A stretch of DNA of 22,640 nucleotides. Source: Negativibacillus sp. (GTDB lineage Bacteria > Bacillota > Clostridia > Oscillospirales > Ruminococcaceae). The notes beneath the pieces were generated by a model, which was given only the letters and a program-made list of their open reading frames with translations, searched no databases and had not been told where the DNA came from. Each line of letters opens with the position of its first letter. Position 1 is the first letter of the stretch. The DNA lies in contig JAHHTY010000034.1 in the NCBI GenBank assembly GCA_020024325.1, positions 1 through 22,640 on the forward strand, in the 5' to 3' direction. Shown piece by piece: positions 7,961-16,007 of the stretch. The position numbers and the translations under genes are program-made.

Positions 7961-7989
7961 TTGCAATTGATAAAAAACTATGGTACAAT
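7961..7989 (+). promoter_or_regulatory. Promoter of the second FCD regulator
   Basis: TTGCAA (7961-7966) and TACAAT (7984-7989, 5 of 6) are 17 bases apart, about 78 bases before the ATG. Confidence 0.65.
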
Positions 7990-8001
7990 ACAATCCAGTA
8001 A

Positions 8002-8013
8002 ATTGTAGACAAT
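8002..8013. promoter_or_regulatory. Candidate FCD operator, palindrome ATTGT-AG-ACAAT
   Basis: A 12-base palindrome with perfect 5-base arms lies 12 bases after the -10 box, over the early transcribed region. Its GT-NN-AC core fits the general GntR-family site pattern. Assignment to the neighbouring regulators is inference. Confidence 0.5.
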
Positions 8014-8067
8014 CTGCAAAATACTGTATTTTACATACAAGACAACCGGTAATTCAGGGGGGAACAA

Positions 8068-8718
8068 ATGGCAAAATTAAATTACAAAACCTTGAGACAG
8101 GAAGTTGTTGATCAAATTCGACAAAAGATCCTTACCGGAGAATTGAAGGCCGGAGAACGACTGAAAGAAATTGAGATTACACAGTTACTTGGTGTCAGCC
8201 GTGGACCTGTCAGAGAAGCACTGCGTCAAATTGAGCAGGAGGGTCTTGTAAAGTATGAACGCAATATAGGTTGTTCTGTGGCAGAGATAACGCAGCATGA
8301 TGTTTATGAAGTGTGCCTGCTTAGAGCAACACTAGAGATTTTGGCAGTACAGCTATGCAAAGGTAAGTTTTCAAACGAAACGCTGCAAAAGATGTGTAAC
8401 AGCTTGCAACGAATGGAAGATGCCGCAAAAGACCTTTACATTTTAGCGCAGGAGGATAATTTATTTCATGCCTGTGTTATTGAACAGCTTGGGTTCCACA
8501 AGTTGGAAGAAGTTTGGAAAGGTATGAATACAAACAATCTTGCCATCTTTTGTGCAAACCGAAAAGGGAATATAGAAGATTATTTAGAATCGCATAAACA
8601 ACTTTTAGACAGTTATGAACAAGGTGATATAAAAAAAATTACCAGAAATATTGCTCAGCATTATGGTGTTAAGATCAATCAAGATGCGGAGATGGAACCC
8701 TTGTTTTCTTGGATGTAA
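8068..8718 (+). CDS. GntR-family regulator, FCD (FadR) subfamily, copy 2
   Basis: Paralogue of the gene at 7022-7714 and the closest regulator to the peptide-import operon. The 216 residues have the same winged helix (the recognition-helix region 41-61 is identical in both proteins) and an FCD domain with D130-x3-H134, H176 and H198. The ligand-binding parts differ much more than the DNA-binding parts, so the two may read related sites while sensing different ligands. The start has CAGGGGGG about 6 bases upstream. No terminator separates it from the binding-protein gene 79 bases downstream, so read-through into the importer is possible. The protein is slightly shorter at its C-terminus than copy 1. 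Confidence 0.92.
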   Translation: MAKLNYKTLRQEVVDQIRQKILTGELKAGERLKEIEITQLLGVSRGPVREALRQIEQEGLVKYERNIGCSVAEITQHDVYEVCLLRATLEILAVQLCKGKFSNETLQKMCNSLQRMEDAAKDLYILAQEDNLFHACVIEQLGFHKLEEVWKGMNTNNLAIFCANRKGNIEDYLESHKQLLDSYEQGDIKKITRNIAQHYGVKINQDAEMEPLFSWM

Positions 8719-8730
8719 CAAATATGTTGA

Positions 8731-8759
8731 TTGCACGGTAAACCGTGTGAAGATAAAAA
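8731..8759 (+). promoter_or_regulatory. Possible promoter of the peptide-import operon
   Basis: TTGCAC (8731-8736) and TAAAAA (8754-8759) are 17 bases apart, about 38 bases before the ATG at 8798. The -10 box is weak. The TTGCA-type -35 matches those of both regulators. A palindrome (8734-8747) covers the -35 and spacer. Confidence 0.4.
8734..8747. promoter_or_regulatory. Candidate operator, palindrome CACGGT-AA-ACCGTG
   Basis: Perfect 6-base arms surround a 2-base centre, with a GGT-NN-ACC core like that of FadR-type sites. It overlaps the possible importer promoter. As RNA it could also form a small 5-pair hairpin, but no T-run follows, so it is not a terminator. Confidence 0.5.
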
Positions 8760-8797
8760 TAAGAGAGAGTACGATCAGGTCGAAAGGAGATTTTATC

Positions 8798-10498
8798 ATG
8801 GCAATGAAGAAAATTCTGGCAGCTCTGCTGGCAGGCGCAATGGTACTTTCTATGGCAGCTTGTGGTGATGACAAGGACAACACTGTAGGCTCTTCCACAG
8901 AAAATGCAACTGCAAAGACAATTGACGGAAATGTTCTGGATGAAGAACAGTACTTTAACGGTTACCTTGGAGGCGACCCAACCACATTGGACGGCGTTAT
9001 TGGTAACGACAGTATTGGCGGTAGTGTTTTAAACAACACGATGGAACCTTTAACCAGACTGGCTGAAAAAGATGGTCAAAATATTCGTGAAGGTGCAGGT
9101 GCCGAAAGCTGGGAAAGCAACGAGGACGGTACTGTATGGACCTTCCATCTTCGTGACAACACATGGAGTGATGGTCAGCCGGTAACAGCTGAACATTATG
9201 CTTATGCAGTTATCAGAACCCTTACACCGGAAACAGGTTCTCCAAACTCCTATCTGCTGACCTGCATTAAAAATGCAAATGCAGTTCTGGCAGGTGAAAA
9301 AGCTCCTTCCGAACTGGGTGTAAAAGTAGTGGACGATAAAACAATCGAATTTACTTTGGAACAGCCAACTCCATACTTCCTTTCTTTGACAGACGGCCGC
9401 GTTATGCAGCCACAGCGTCAGGATATTGTAGAGCAGTATGGTGAATCTTACGGCGCAGAAGCAACCAACATGGTTTACTGTGGTCCATTTAAGGTAGAAT
9501 CCTGGACTCACAACTCTGAAATGGTACTGGTTAAGAATGACTCTTACTGGGACAAAGATAGTGTAAATCTCACCACTATCAACTACAAAATTATGAATGA
9601 TGAAAACACCATCTTCAACTCCTTCACAAACGGTTCTATCGACTCCTGTGGTTGTGGTACACCAGAATGGATGGACAAGTTCGGTTCTATGGAAGAAGTT
9701 CAGTACATCCATAACGTTTCCCCATCTGTTCGTTTCCACTTCTTTAATACAAAAGACAAACTGTTCTCCAACAAGAACATCAGAAAAGCATTTACCCTTG
9801 CAATTGACCGTGAAGATGTTTCTAAATCTATTTACTTCAACACCATGGAACCTGCATATTCTTGGGTACCGGACGGTGTTTCCAGCGGCGAACTGGGTAT
9901 TTACAGACAGCAGGTATCCGCTCCTTTGAAGGCAATCGCTGAAAAAGAAGATGCAAAAGCATTACTGCTTAAAGGTATGGAAGAACTGGGACTTGGTTCC
10001 GATCCTTCTACTTTGAACATTACATTTACTATGGGTGATACCACTCAGTGGATCAAAAACTACGGCGAATACTATCAGCAGAAATTTAAAGAAGTTCTGG
10101 GTGTAAACATTACCCTGGATTTCAACGAGTGGGGTACTTTCCAGTCTAAAGTAAACGCAGGTGAATACCAGATGGGCTATATGGTATGGGGTATCGACTA
10201 CAACGATCCATACGCTATGCTGTCCCTGATGAGATCTGATTCTACAGCTATCCCAACCTTCTGGGCAAATGAAGAATATGACAAACTGATGGATGCAGCA
10301 GCAGTTGAGATGGATGAAGCAAAACGCGTTGAGCTGTACGAACAGGCAGAAGCAATTTTGATGGAAGAAGCTCCTCTTTGCCCGGTTGTAAATGAGGCTT
10401 CCAACACCTATCGTTATAAATATGTTAAGAACAGCAACACAATGTCGTTTACTTCCACAGGCTTGAAATATGCATACACCAGTGGCCGTCCAGACTAA
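8798..10498 (+). CDS. Peptide ABC transporter substrate-binding lipoprotein (SBP family 5, OppA/DppA-like)
   Basis: Captures peptides outside the membrane and delivers them to the permease pair. The 566-residue protein starts with a lipoprotein signal (MKK, hydrophobic core, lipobox MAAC with C22), then a short acidic linker, then a typical family 5 fold: DPTTLDGVIGNDSIGGSVL near 60-78, the TPETGSPNSY region, and CGPFKVESW. Length fits the family. GAAAGGAG lies 8 bases before the ATG at 8798; the frame is open further upstream, but that part overlaps the regulator gene and lacks the signal peptide. Codons ending in C (AAC, TTC, GAC) are more common than in the neighbours, suggesting high expression. 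Ligand could be di-, oligo- or modified peptides. A hairpin after the gene probably keeps the permease genes at lower level. Confidence 0.93.
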   Translation: MAMKKILAALLAGAMVLSMAACGDDKDNTVGSSTENATAKTIDGNVLDEEQYFNGYLGGDPTTLDGVIGNDSIGGSVLNNTMEPLTRLAEKDGQNIREGAGAESWESNEDGTVWTFHLRDNTWSDGQPVTAEHYAYAVIRTLTPETGSPNSYLLTCIKNANAVLAGEKAPSELGVKVVDDKTIEFTLEQPTPYFLSLTDGRVMQPQRQDIVEQYGESYGAEATNMVYCGPFKVESWTHNSEMVLVKNDSYWDKDSVNLTTINYKIMNDENTIFNSFTNGSIDSCGCGTPEWMDKFGSMEEVQYIHNVSPSVRFHFFNTKDKLFSNKNIRKAFTLAIDREDVSKSIYFNTMEPAYSWVPDGVSSGELGIYRQQVSAPLKAIAEKEDAKALLLKGMEELGLGSDPSTLNITFTMGDTTQWIKNYGEYYQQKFKEVLGVNITLDFNEWGTFQSKVNAGEYQMGYMVWGIDYNDPYAMLSLMRSDSTAIPTFWANEEYDKLMDAAAVEMDEAKRVELYEQAEAILMEEAPLCPVVNEASNTYRYKYVKNSNTMSFTSTGLKYAYTSGRPD

Positions 10499-10566
10499 TT
10501 GATTTGTCTGAAATAAGAGGACTCTTTGTTAGGTTATTCCTTGATAGATAAAGAGGTTATTGGTAC

Positions 10567-10604
10567 ACAGGTGACCTTAATGAGGTCGCCTGTTCCTTTT
10601 GTTG
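10567..10604 (+). terminator. Intra-operon attenuating hairpin between binding protein and permease
   Basis: An 11-pair stem with one G-U pair (ACAGGTGACCT, 10567-10577, with 10583-10593) and a 5-base loop is followed by TCCTTTTGTTG. It lies 69 bases after the binding-protein stop and just before the ribosome site of the permease. Such hairpins often give an excess of binding protein over membrane subunits, by partial termination or 3' end protection. Confidence 0.7.
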
Positions 10605-10623
10605 TAGGTAAGGAGGAGAAATA

Positions 10624-11547
10624 ATGCTTAAGTATGTACTTAAGAGAATTGGATATATGCTGGTGACACTGTTTATTATTGCGACAGTGACATTTTTTCT
10701 GATGCACTCTATTCCGGGTGACCCATTGGGCGCAATGGCTAACAAGCTGCCGGAACAGGCAAAAGCAAACTACTATGCAAAATACGGTCTGGATAAACCA
10801 CTGACCGAGCAGTATGGTATCTTCATGAAAAATCTGGTTACCAAAGGTGATTTAGGTGAATCTCTGAAATATCCCGGTAAAAGCATTACCGAAACCTTAA
10901 TCACAAACTCTAAAGTTTCTGGTGTAAACGGTGCTTTCGCATTGTTGTTTGGTGTCAGCATCGGTATTGTTTTGGGTATCGTAGCAGCACTGAACAAAAA
11001 CAAGTGGCCGGACTATCTGGTTATGTTTGTGGCAATGATGGGTATTACAATACCGGTCTTTGTTTTGGCGGCAATGCTTCAGTATCTGTTTACAGTAAAG
11101 TGGCAGCTTCTTCCGACAAGCGGATGGGGAAAACCGAAACACATGATTCTGCCGATTATTGCAATGTGCTTTGGAAGTATCGCAACCTATGCCCGTTACC
11201 TGAAAGCAAATATGCTGGATGTTTTGGGACAAGATTATATCCTGACAGCAGAGGCAAAAGGTGTTAGCCGCTTTAATGTGATTAAAGATCATGTTATGAA
11301 GAATGCTTTCCTGCCATGTATCACTATTTTGGGTGGTCAGATTTCCGGTATCTTTACAGGCTCGTTTGTTATTGAAAAGATGTTTGGTATCCCGGGTCTT
11401 GGTTTTTACTATGTTTCTTCAATCAACGACCGTGACTATACCATGATTATCGGTACTACCATCTTTGCAGCGGCTCTGTTTGTTTTAGCTCAGCTTTTGA
11501 TTGATATCGCATACACTATTTTTGACCCACGAATCCGCATTAAGTAA
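10624..11547 (+). CDS. dppB: Peptide ABC transporter permease, DppB/OppB family
   Basis: First of two membrane subunits of the importer. The 307 residues begin with the family hallmark LKYVLKRIGYMLVTLFIIATVTFFLMH-type first helix, followed by IPGDPLGAM (29-37), then five more helices. The EAA-type cytoplasmic loop (AEAKGVSRFNVIKDHVMKNA) contacts the ATPases, and the tail is IFDPRIRIK. AAGGAGG lies about 7 bases before the ATG. The next gene starts 12 bases after the stop. Dpp versus Opp specificity cannot be settled from the permease, so the symbol marks family position. Confidence 0.93.
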   Translation: MLKYVLKRIGYMLVTLFIIATVTFFLMHSIPGDPLGAMANKLPEQAKANYYAKYGLDKPLTEQYGIFMKNLVTKGDLGESLKYPGKSITETLITNSKVSGVNGAFALLFGVSIGIVLGIVAALNKNKWPDYLVMFVAMMGITIPVFVLAAMLQYLFTVKWQLLPTSGWGKPKHMILPIIAMCFGSIATYARYLKANMLDVLGQDYILTAEAKGVSRFNVIKDHVMKNAFLPCITILGGQISGIFTGSFVIEKMFGIPGLGFYYVSSINDRDYTMIIGTTIFAAALFVLAQLLIDIAYTIFDPRIRIK

Positions 11548-11559
11548 GGAGGAAACCAT

Positions 11560-12519
11560 ATGGCTACAGAACAGAATAGCTTTGCATCTGCAGCGGAATG
11601 GGAAGACATTCCGGCGGAGAAATTTGAAATCATCGGAACAGATGATTTTTCCGGCGATATCATCGCCCGTCCTAAGGTAGGATACTGGGCAGACGCATGG
11701 AGAAGACTGAAAGAAAATAAAATTGCAATTGTAGCATTGATTGTTTTAATTTTACTGATTGTTATGGTTGCTGTTGGACCTGCACTTTCCGGATATAACT
11801 TTGAGCAGGTGGACACTTCTGCAATCAATCAACGTCCTAGTGCAGAACACTGGTTTGGTACCGACTCTTTGGGACGTGACCTGTTTGCCCGTGTATGGCA
11901 GGGAGGTCGAGTTTCTATTGTAATCGGTATTGTTGGCGCAGTAGTAGCCAGCGTTATCGGCTGTATTTACGGCGGTATTGCATCCTATTTTGGCGGCATT
12001 GTAGATGATATTATGATGCGTGTTGTAGAGGTGCTTTTGAGTATCCCTTATTTGATTATCGTTATTTTGATTTCTGTTGTTACTGACTCGAAAAGTATCG
12101 GAACAATGATGCTGGCACTGACGCTGACCGGATGGTGCGGAATTGCACGTCTGGTTCGTGGACAGATGCTTCAGCTGAAATCTCAGGAATATGTACTTGC
12201 CGCAAATGCGTTGGGTGTTTCCCCATTAAAGACAATTATGCGCCATATGATTCCGAATACCATTGGTATCATTATTGTTGCAATCACCTTTGATATTCCG
12301 GGTTACATCTTCTCCGAAGCATTCCTGAGCTATATTGGTCTTGGTATTCAGCCGCCAAATACCAGCTGGGGTGCTCTTGCAAGTGCTGCACAGCAGAACT
12401 TTATGTTCTACCCATATCAGCTGTTGTTCCCATCTTTAATGATTGCATTGACGATGCTTTCCTTCACCTTGCTGGGTGATGGACTTCGTGATGCACTTGA
12501 CCCAAAACTGAGAAAGTAG
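11560..12519 (+). CDS. dppC: Peptide ABC transporter permease, DppC/OppC family
   Basis: Second membrane subunit, paired with the product of the gene before it. The 319 residues have a longer cytoplasmic N-terminus (about 60 residues, acidic, with WADAWRRLKENK) and a first helix at about 62-82. Then comes HWFGTDSLGRDLFARVWQGG, the family signature, four further helices and the EAA loop AANALGVSPLKTIMRHMIPN. The C-terminus is GDGLRDALDPKLRK, as in OppC/DppC. AAGGAGG lies about 7 bases upstream of the ATG, and the ATPase gene begins 13 bases after the stop. Confidence 0.94.
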   Translation: MATEQNSFASAAEWEDIPAEKFEIIGTDDFSGDIIARPKVGYWADAWRRLKENKIAIVALIVLILLIVMVAVGPALSGYNFEQVDTSAINQRPSAEHWFGTDSLGRDLFARVWQGGRVSIVIGIVGAVVASVIGCIYGGIASYFGGIVDDIMMRVVEVLLSIPYLIIVILISVVTDSKSIGTMMLALTLTGWCGIARLVRGQMLQLKSQEYVLAANALGVSPLKTIMRHMIPNTIGIIIVAITFDIPGYIFSEAFLSYIGLGIQPPNTSWGALASAAQQNFMFYPYQLLFPSLMIALTMLSFTLLGDGLRDALDPKLRK

Positions 12520-12532
12520 GAGGAGGATACAA

Positions 12533-13555
12533 ATGGTAAAAGATAAAATCTTAGAGGTAAAAGACCTGAGCGTATCCTTTAATACCTACGCCGGTGAGGT
12601 CAAAGCGGTTAGAGGTGTCAGCTTTGAGCTGAACCGTGGTGAAACACTTGCATTTGTAGGTGAATCCGGTTGTGGTAAAACGGTTACTGCAAAATCAATT
12701 CTCAGATTGCTCAAGCCACCTTTTGCAGAGATTAAAGAAGGCTCGCAAATTATCTGTGACGGCAAAGATGTACTCTCTTTAAATAAAAAGGAATTGTGTG
12801 AATTCCGTGGTGACGAGGTCAGCATGATCTTCCAGGACCCAATGACTTCTCTGAACCCAACCATGACCGTCGGCAAACAGATTATGGAGAGTTTGAGAAT
12901 CCATAAACATTTAGATAAAAAGCAGGCAAGGGAAGAAGCCATCAAGATGCTGAAGATGGTAAATATTCCAAGTGCCGAAAAAAGAATCGACAGCTATCCT
13001 CATGAAATGTCCGGTGGTATGCGTCAGCGTGTTATGATTGCAATGGCACTGGCATGCAGTCCAAAGATTTTGATTGCGGATGAGCCGACAACTGCTTTGG
13101 ACGTTACCATTCAGGCACAGATTATGGATTTGATGCGTGAGCTGAAGGAAAAGATGAATACTGCAATCATTTTGGTAACCCATGACCTGGGTGTTGTGGC
13201 AAACTTTGCAGACAGAATCCAGGTTATGTATGCAGGACAGGTTGTAGAGCGTGGAACAGCAAGAGAAATCTTCTATGATTCCAAGCACCCATACACATGG
13301 GCACTGCTCAGCTCGGTTCCAAAACTTGCAAAAGAAGCAAAACAGGAACTGTATGCACTCAAAGGTACTCCACCGGATTTGATTCTTCCTCTTAACCATT
13401 GTCCATTTGCTTCCAGATGTGAGTATTGTATGCCAATCTGTAAGGAAAGAAATCCGCTGGAAACAACGATTACTGACAGCCACAAGGTATCCTGCTGGCT
13501 GCAGCATCCAAAGGCACCGAAGGTAAAATCCTTCTATGACAGGGAGGGAAAATAA
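12533..13555 (+). CDS. dppD: Peptide ABC transporter ATP-binding protein, DppD/OppD family
   Basis: One of two ATPases of the importer. In 340 residues I see Walker A GESGCGKT (43-50), Q101 in IFQDPMTSLNP, signature MSGGMRQR (159-166), Walker B ILIADEP (179-185) and H217. The C-terminal oligo_HPY region carries four clustered cysteines (HCPFASRCEYCMPICK and the SCW site), which in family members ligate a [4Fe-4S] cluster; that function is known for relatives and inferred here. AGGAGG lies upstream with good spacing. Its stop shares one base with the start of the next gene (TAATG), so the two ATPases are translationally coupled. Confidence 0.95.
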   Translation: MVKDKILEVKDLSVSFNTYAGEVKAVRGVSFELNRGETLAFVGESGCGKTVTAKSILRLLKPPFAEIKEGSQIICDGKDVLSLNKKELCEFRGDEVSMIFQDPMTSLNPTMTVGKQIMESLRIHKHLDKKQAREEAIKMLKMVNIPSAEKRIDSYPHEMSGGMRQRVMIAMALACSPKILIADEPTTALDVTIQAQIMDLMRELKEKMNTAIILVTHDLGVVANFADRIQVMYAGQVVERGTAREIFYDSKHPYTWALLSSVPKLAKEAKQELYALKGTPPDLILPLNHCPFASRCEYCMPICKERNPLETTITDSHKVSCWLQHPKAPKVKSFYDREGK

Positions 13556-14547
13556 TGGATCAGGTAATTGAAAAACTGCAAAATGCAGACAATATTCTGG
13601 AAGTCACCGACCTGTGCAAATTTTTTAAAGCAGGACGCAAACAGCAGCTCAAAGCAGTAGACCATGTTTCCATCGCCATTAAACGCGGAGAAACACTGGG
13701 TCTTGTAGGTGAGTCCGGTTGCGGTAAAACAACCTGTGGCCGTACCATGATTAAGCTGTATGAGCCGACTTCCGGCAAGGTTGTTTTTGACGGTAAAGAT
13801 ATCTCTACCCTCAAAGGCAAAGAACTGCTGGAATTTAAGAAAAATGTACAGATCATTTTCCAGGACCCATATGCTTCCTTGGACCCTCGTATGACTATCG
13901 GAGAAATTATTTCCGAGGGAATGAATGTTCACTTTAAATTAAGCGAACAGGAAAAATCCAATCGTGTAGCAGACCTATTGAATAAAGTTGGTCTGAGCGC
14001 AGAATATGCAAACCGTTTTGCACACGAGCTGTCCGGCGGTCAGCGTCAGCGTGTTGGTATTGCAAGAGCTTTGGCAGTAGAACCAAAGTTTATTGTCTGC
14101 GACGAGCCAATCTCTGCGCTGGACGTATCCATTCAGGCACAGGTTGTAAACCTCCTGATTAAATTGCAGAAAGAGTTTGGACTGACCTACCTCTTCATTT
14201 CCCATGACCTGTCGATGGTAAAACATATTTCCGACCGTGTTGGCGTTATGTATTTGGGCTCTATGGTGGAACTTGCAAGCAATTATGATTTGTACGAAAA
14301 ACCACTTCACCCATATACTCAGGCTCTGATTTCTGCAATTCCAATGGCAGACCCGGATACTGAGGCTGACAGAAAGAGAATTAAATTGGAAGGCGAAGTG
14401 CCAAGCCCAATCAATCCGCCGCCGGGTTGTAAATTCAGACCGAGATGCAGATATGCAATGGATATTTGTGCAAAAGAAGCTCCGGAACTGCTGGAAGTAG
14501 AGCCAAATCATTTTGTTGCTTGTCATCTGTGTCATCAGGGCAAATAA
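13555..14547 (+). CDS. dppF: Peptide ABC transporter ATP-binding protein, DppF/OppF family
   Basis: Second ATPase, expected to form a heterodimer with the preceding gene product. The 330 residues have Walker A GESGCGKT (52-59), Q103 in IFQDPYASLDP, signature LSGGQRQR (159-166), Walker B FIVCDEP (179-185) and H217. The oligo_HPY tail has cysteine sites (PPGCKFRPRCRYAMDIC and VACHL). AGGGAGG sits just before the start, within the end of the previous gene. A strong hairpin terminator follows, marking the end of the five-gene import operon. Confidence 0.95.
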   Translation: MDQVIEKLQNADNILEVTDLCKFFKAGRKQQLKAVDHVSIAIKRGETLGLVGESGCGKTTCGRTMIKLYEPTSGKVVFDGKDISTLKGKELLEFKKNVQIIFQDPYASLDPRMTIGEIISEGMNVHFKLSEQEKSNRVADLLNKVGLSAEYANRFAHELSGGQRQRVGIARALAVEPKFIVCDEPISALDVSIQAQVVNLLIKLQKEFGLTYLFISHDLSMVKHISDRVGVMYLGSMVELASNYDLYEKPLHPYTQALISAIPMADPDTEADRKRIKLEGEVPSPINPPPGCKFRPRCRYAMDICAKEAPELLEVEPNHFVACHLCHQGK

Positions 14548-14555
14548 AGGAACAG

Positions 14556-14601
14556 AAAGCGGCTGCGCAAGGGTATTTCCCTTGCACACCGCTTTTTTTA
14601 T
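14556..14601 (+). terminator. Rho-independent terminator of the peptide-import operon
   Basis: AAAGCGG pairs with CCGCTTT (14556-14562 with 14589-14595) and the inner GCAAGGG pairs with CCCTTGC, with a small internal loop between. TTTTTTTA follows. It starts 9 bases after the stop of the second ATPase gene. Confidence 0.85.
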
Positions 14602-14630
14602 ACATTGATTGAGAATAAGGAGGGGTTTTG

Positions 14631-16007
14631 TTGTTGAATCAGAATTTGATAGAAAAGATATTAGATTATGCTGTCAGTCATGGTGCGGATTTCGCTGAGG
14701 TTTTTTGTGAGGATGTACGAAGAAGCAATCTGACAGTTTTGGGAGAAAAGGTGCTGAACTCATCTTCCGGACGAGAAAAGGGTGTTGGTATCCGTCTGTT
14801 TCGAGGATTGGAAAGTGCCTATCTTCATACAGCAGATATGAGAGAAGAAACTATTTTCCGTATGTTGCAGGAGCTTTGCCGCTATCGCAAGGGGGAGTTT
14901 TCCAGAGAAAAACTTGAAGAACTTCAGAGAGTTGCTTTAAACCCAATTGCAAAATATCCACAGGATGTTGCACTGACTGATAAAATGTCTTTGCTGTCCA
15001 AAGTGGTTTGTGCAGGAAAAGCAGAGGACCTTGTAAGTCAGGTTCGTGTTAACTATGTTGATATGGATCAGAAGGTTAGAATCGCAAACACAGAAGGAAG
15101 ATTTGTGGACGATAACCGTGTGAAGACTCGGTTGCACATGACTGTTTTTTGTGAAGAAAATGGCGACAGACAGTCCAGCTATATAGGTCCGGGAGCGATG
15201 AAAGGCTTTGAGTTTTATAACGAAATTGATGTAGAGGACGCTGTAAAACAGGCTGCAAAAAATGCAAAAGCAATGCTTCATGCACAGCCTTGCCCAACCG
15301 GAAGAATGCCGGTTATCATTGCAAACGGTTTTGGCGGACTGTTTTTCCACGAGGCGTGCGGACATTCTTTGGAAGCTTCCAGCACAGCAAAGGGAAATTC
15401 CGAATTTTCCGGAAAGATTGGCCAAAAAGTAGCTTCGGATAAAGTGACCCTGATTGATGATGGTTCTATCGAAGGTCAGTGGGGCTCTCTCAAAGTGGAT
15501 GATGAAGGTGTACCAACACAGAAAAATGTGTTGATTGAAAACGGAATCCTCAAAGGATATATGGTAGATAAGCTTAATGCAAGACGACTGGGATGCAAAC
15601 CTACCGGTTCTTCCAGAAGACAGAGCTATCGTTATGCACCGACTTCCCGTATGACAAATACTTATATTGCTCCGGGAACAGATACACCGGAAGAGATGAT
15701 TGCTGCAACAGAAAAAGGTATTTTTGTAAATAGCATCAATGCAGGTTCTGTAAATCCGGCAACAGGCGAGTTTAATTTTAACACCAGTGAAACTTTCCTG
15801 ATTGAAAACGGAAAGATTACCACACCGGTAAGAAGTGCAACATTGATCGGAACCGGCGGAGATATTTTGCAAAAGGTAGATATGGTTGGAAATAACTATG
15901 CACTGGGACAGGGCTTTTGCTATGCAGCAAGCGGTGCATTGTATATCGGTGCAGGTCAGCCGGCTGTCAGGGTTACTGAAATGACCGTGGGAGGAGATCA
16001 GGCATGA
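14631..16007 (+). CDS. tldD: TldD-family metalloprotease, catalytic subunit
   Basis: Zinc subunit of the TldD/TldE heterodimer, which in other bacteria cuts small unfolded or modified peptides in the cytoplasm (for example microcin B17 leader removal). The 458 residues hold the active-site helix HEACGH (HExxxH, 240-245) within FFHEACGHSLEA, and C430 in GFCYAASGALYIGAGQP, matching the third zinc ligand; the C-terminus is VTEMTVGG. Three consecutive TTG codons (14628, 14631, 14634) could start translation; 14631 was chosen because AAGGAGG then lies 7 bases upstream. The gene overlaps the TldE gene by 4 bases. No clear promoter of its own was found, so it may depend on read-through from the import operon. 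The two-base-pair context with the importer suggests a role in handling imported peptides (inference). Confidence 0.94.
   Translation: MLNQNLIEKILDYAVSHGADFAEVFCEDVRRSNLTVLGEKVLNSSSGREKGVGIRLFRGLESAYLHTADMREETIFRMLQELCRYRKGEFSREKLEELQRVALNPIAKYPQDVALTDKMSLLSKVVCAGKAEDLVSQVRVNYVDMDQKVRIANTEGRFVDDNRVKTRLHMTVFCEENGDRQSSYIGPGAMKGFEFYNEIDVEDAVKQAAKNAKAMLHAQPCPTGRMPVIIANGFGGLFFHEACGHSLEASSTAKGNSEFSGKIGQKVASDKVTLIDDGSIEGQWGSLKVDDEGVPTQKNVLIENGILKGYMVDKLNARRLGCKPTGSSRRQSYRYAPTSRMTNTYIAPGTDTPEEMIAATEKGIFVNSINAGSVNPATGEFNFNTSETFLIENGKITTPVRSATLIGTGGDILQKVDMVGNNYALGQGFCYAASGALYIGAGQPAVRVTEMTVGGDQA

Larger units (their letters stand above)
7715..8067. other. 353-base intergenic stretch between the two FCD genes
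   Basis: It holds the hairpin of the upstream gene, then about 200 AT-rich bases with no credible gene, then the promoter (7961-7989) and palindrome (8002-8013) of the second regulator. A further 5-base-arm repeat TGTAT-N5-ATACA sits at 8025-8039. A 26-codon GTG frame at 7777-7857 has a ribosome-like site but nothing else to support it. Confidence 0.6.

Noticed and set aside
7151..8250. Near-identical 54-base segments as a mobile repeat
   Set aside because: They encode the same recognition-helix region in two paralogous regulators, so gene duplication explains them; no element ends are seen.
8651..8797. Upstream extension of the binding-protein frame by 49 codons
   Set aside because: It overlaps the regulator gene and would bury the lipoprotein signal; the ATG at 8798 has a strong ribosome site.
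9050..9739. Minus-strand frame of 229 codons opposite the binding-protein gene
   Set aside because: Shadow frame with erratic composition and no start signals.
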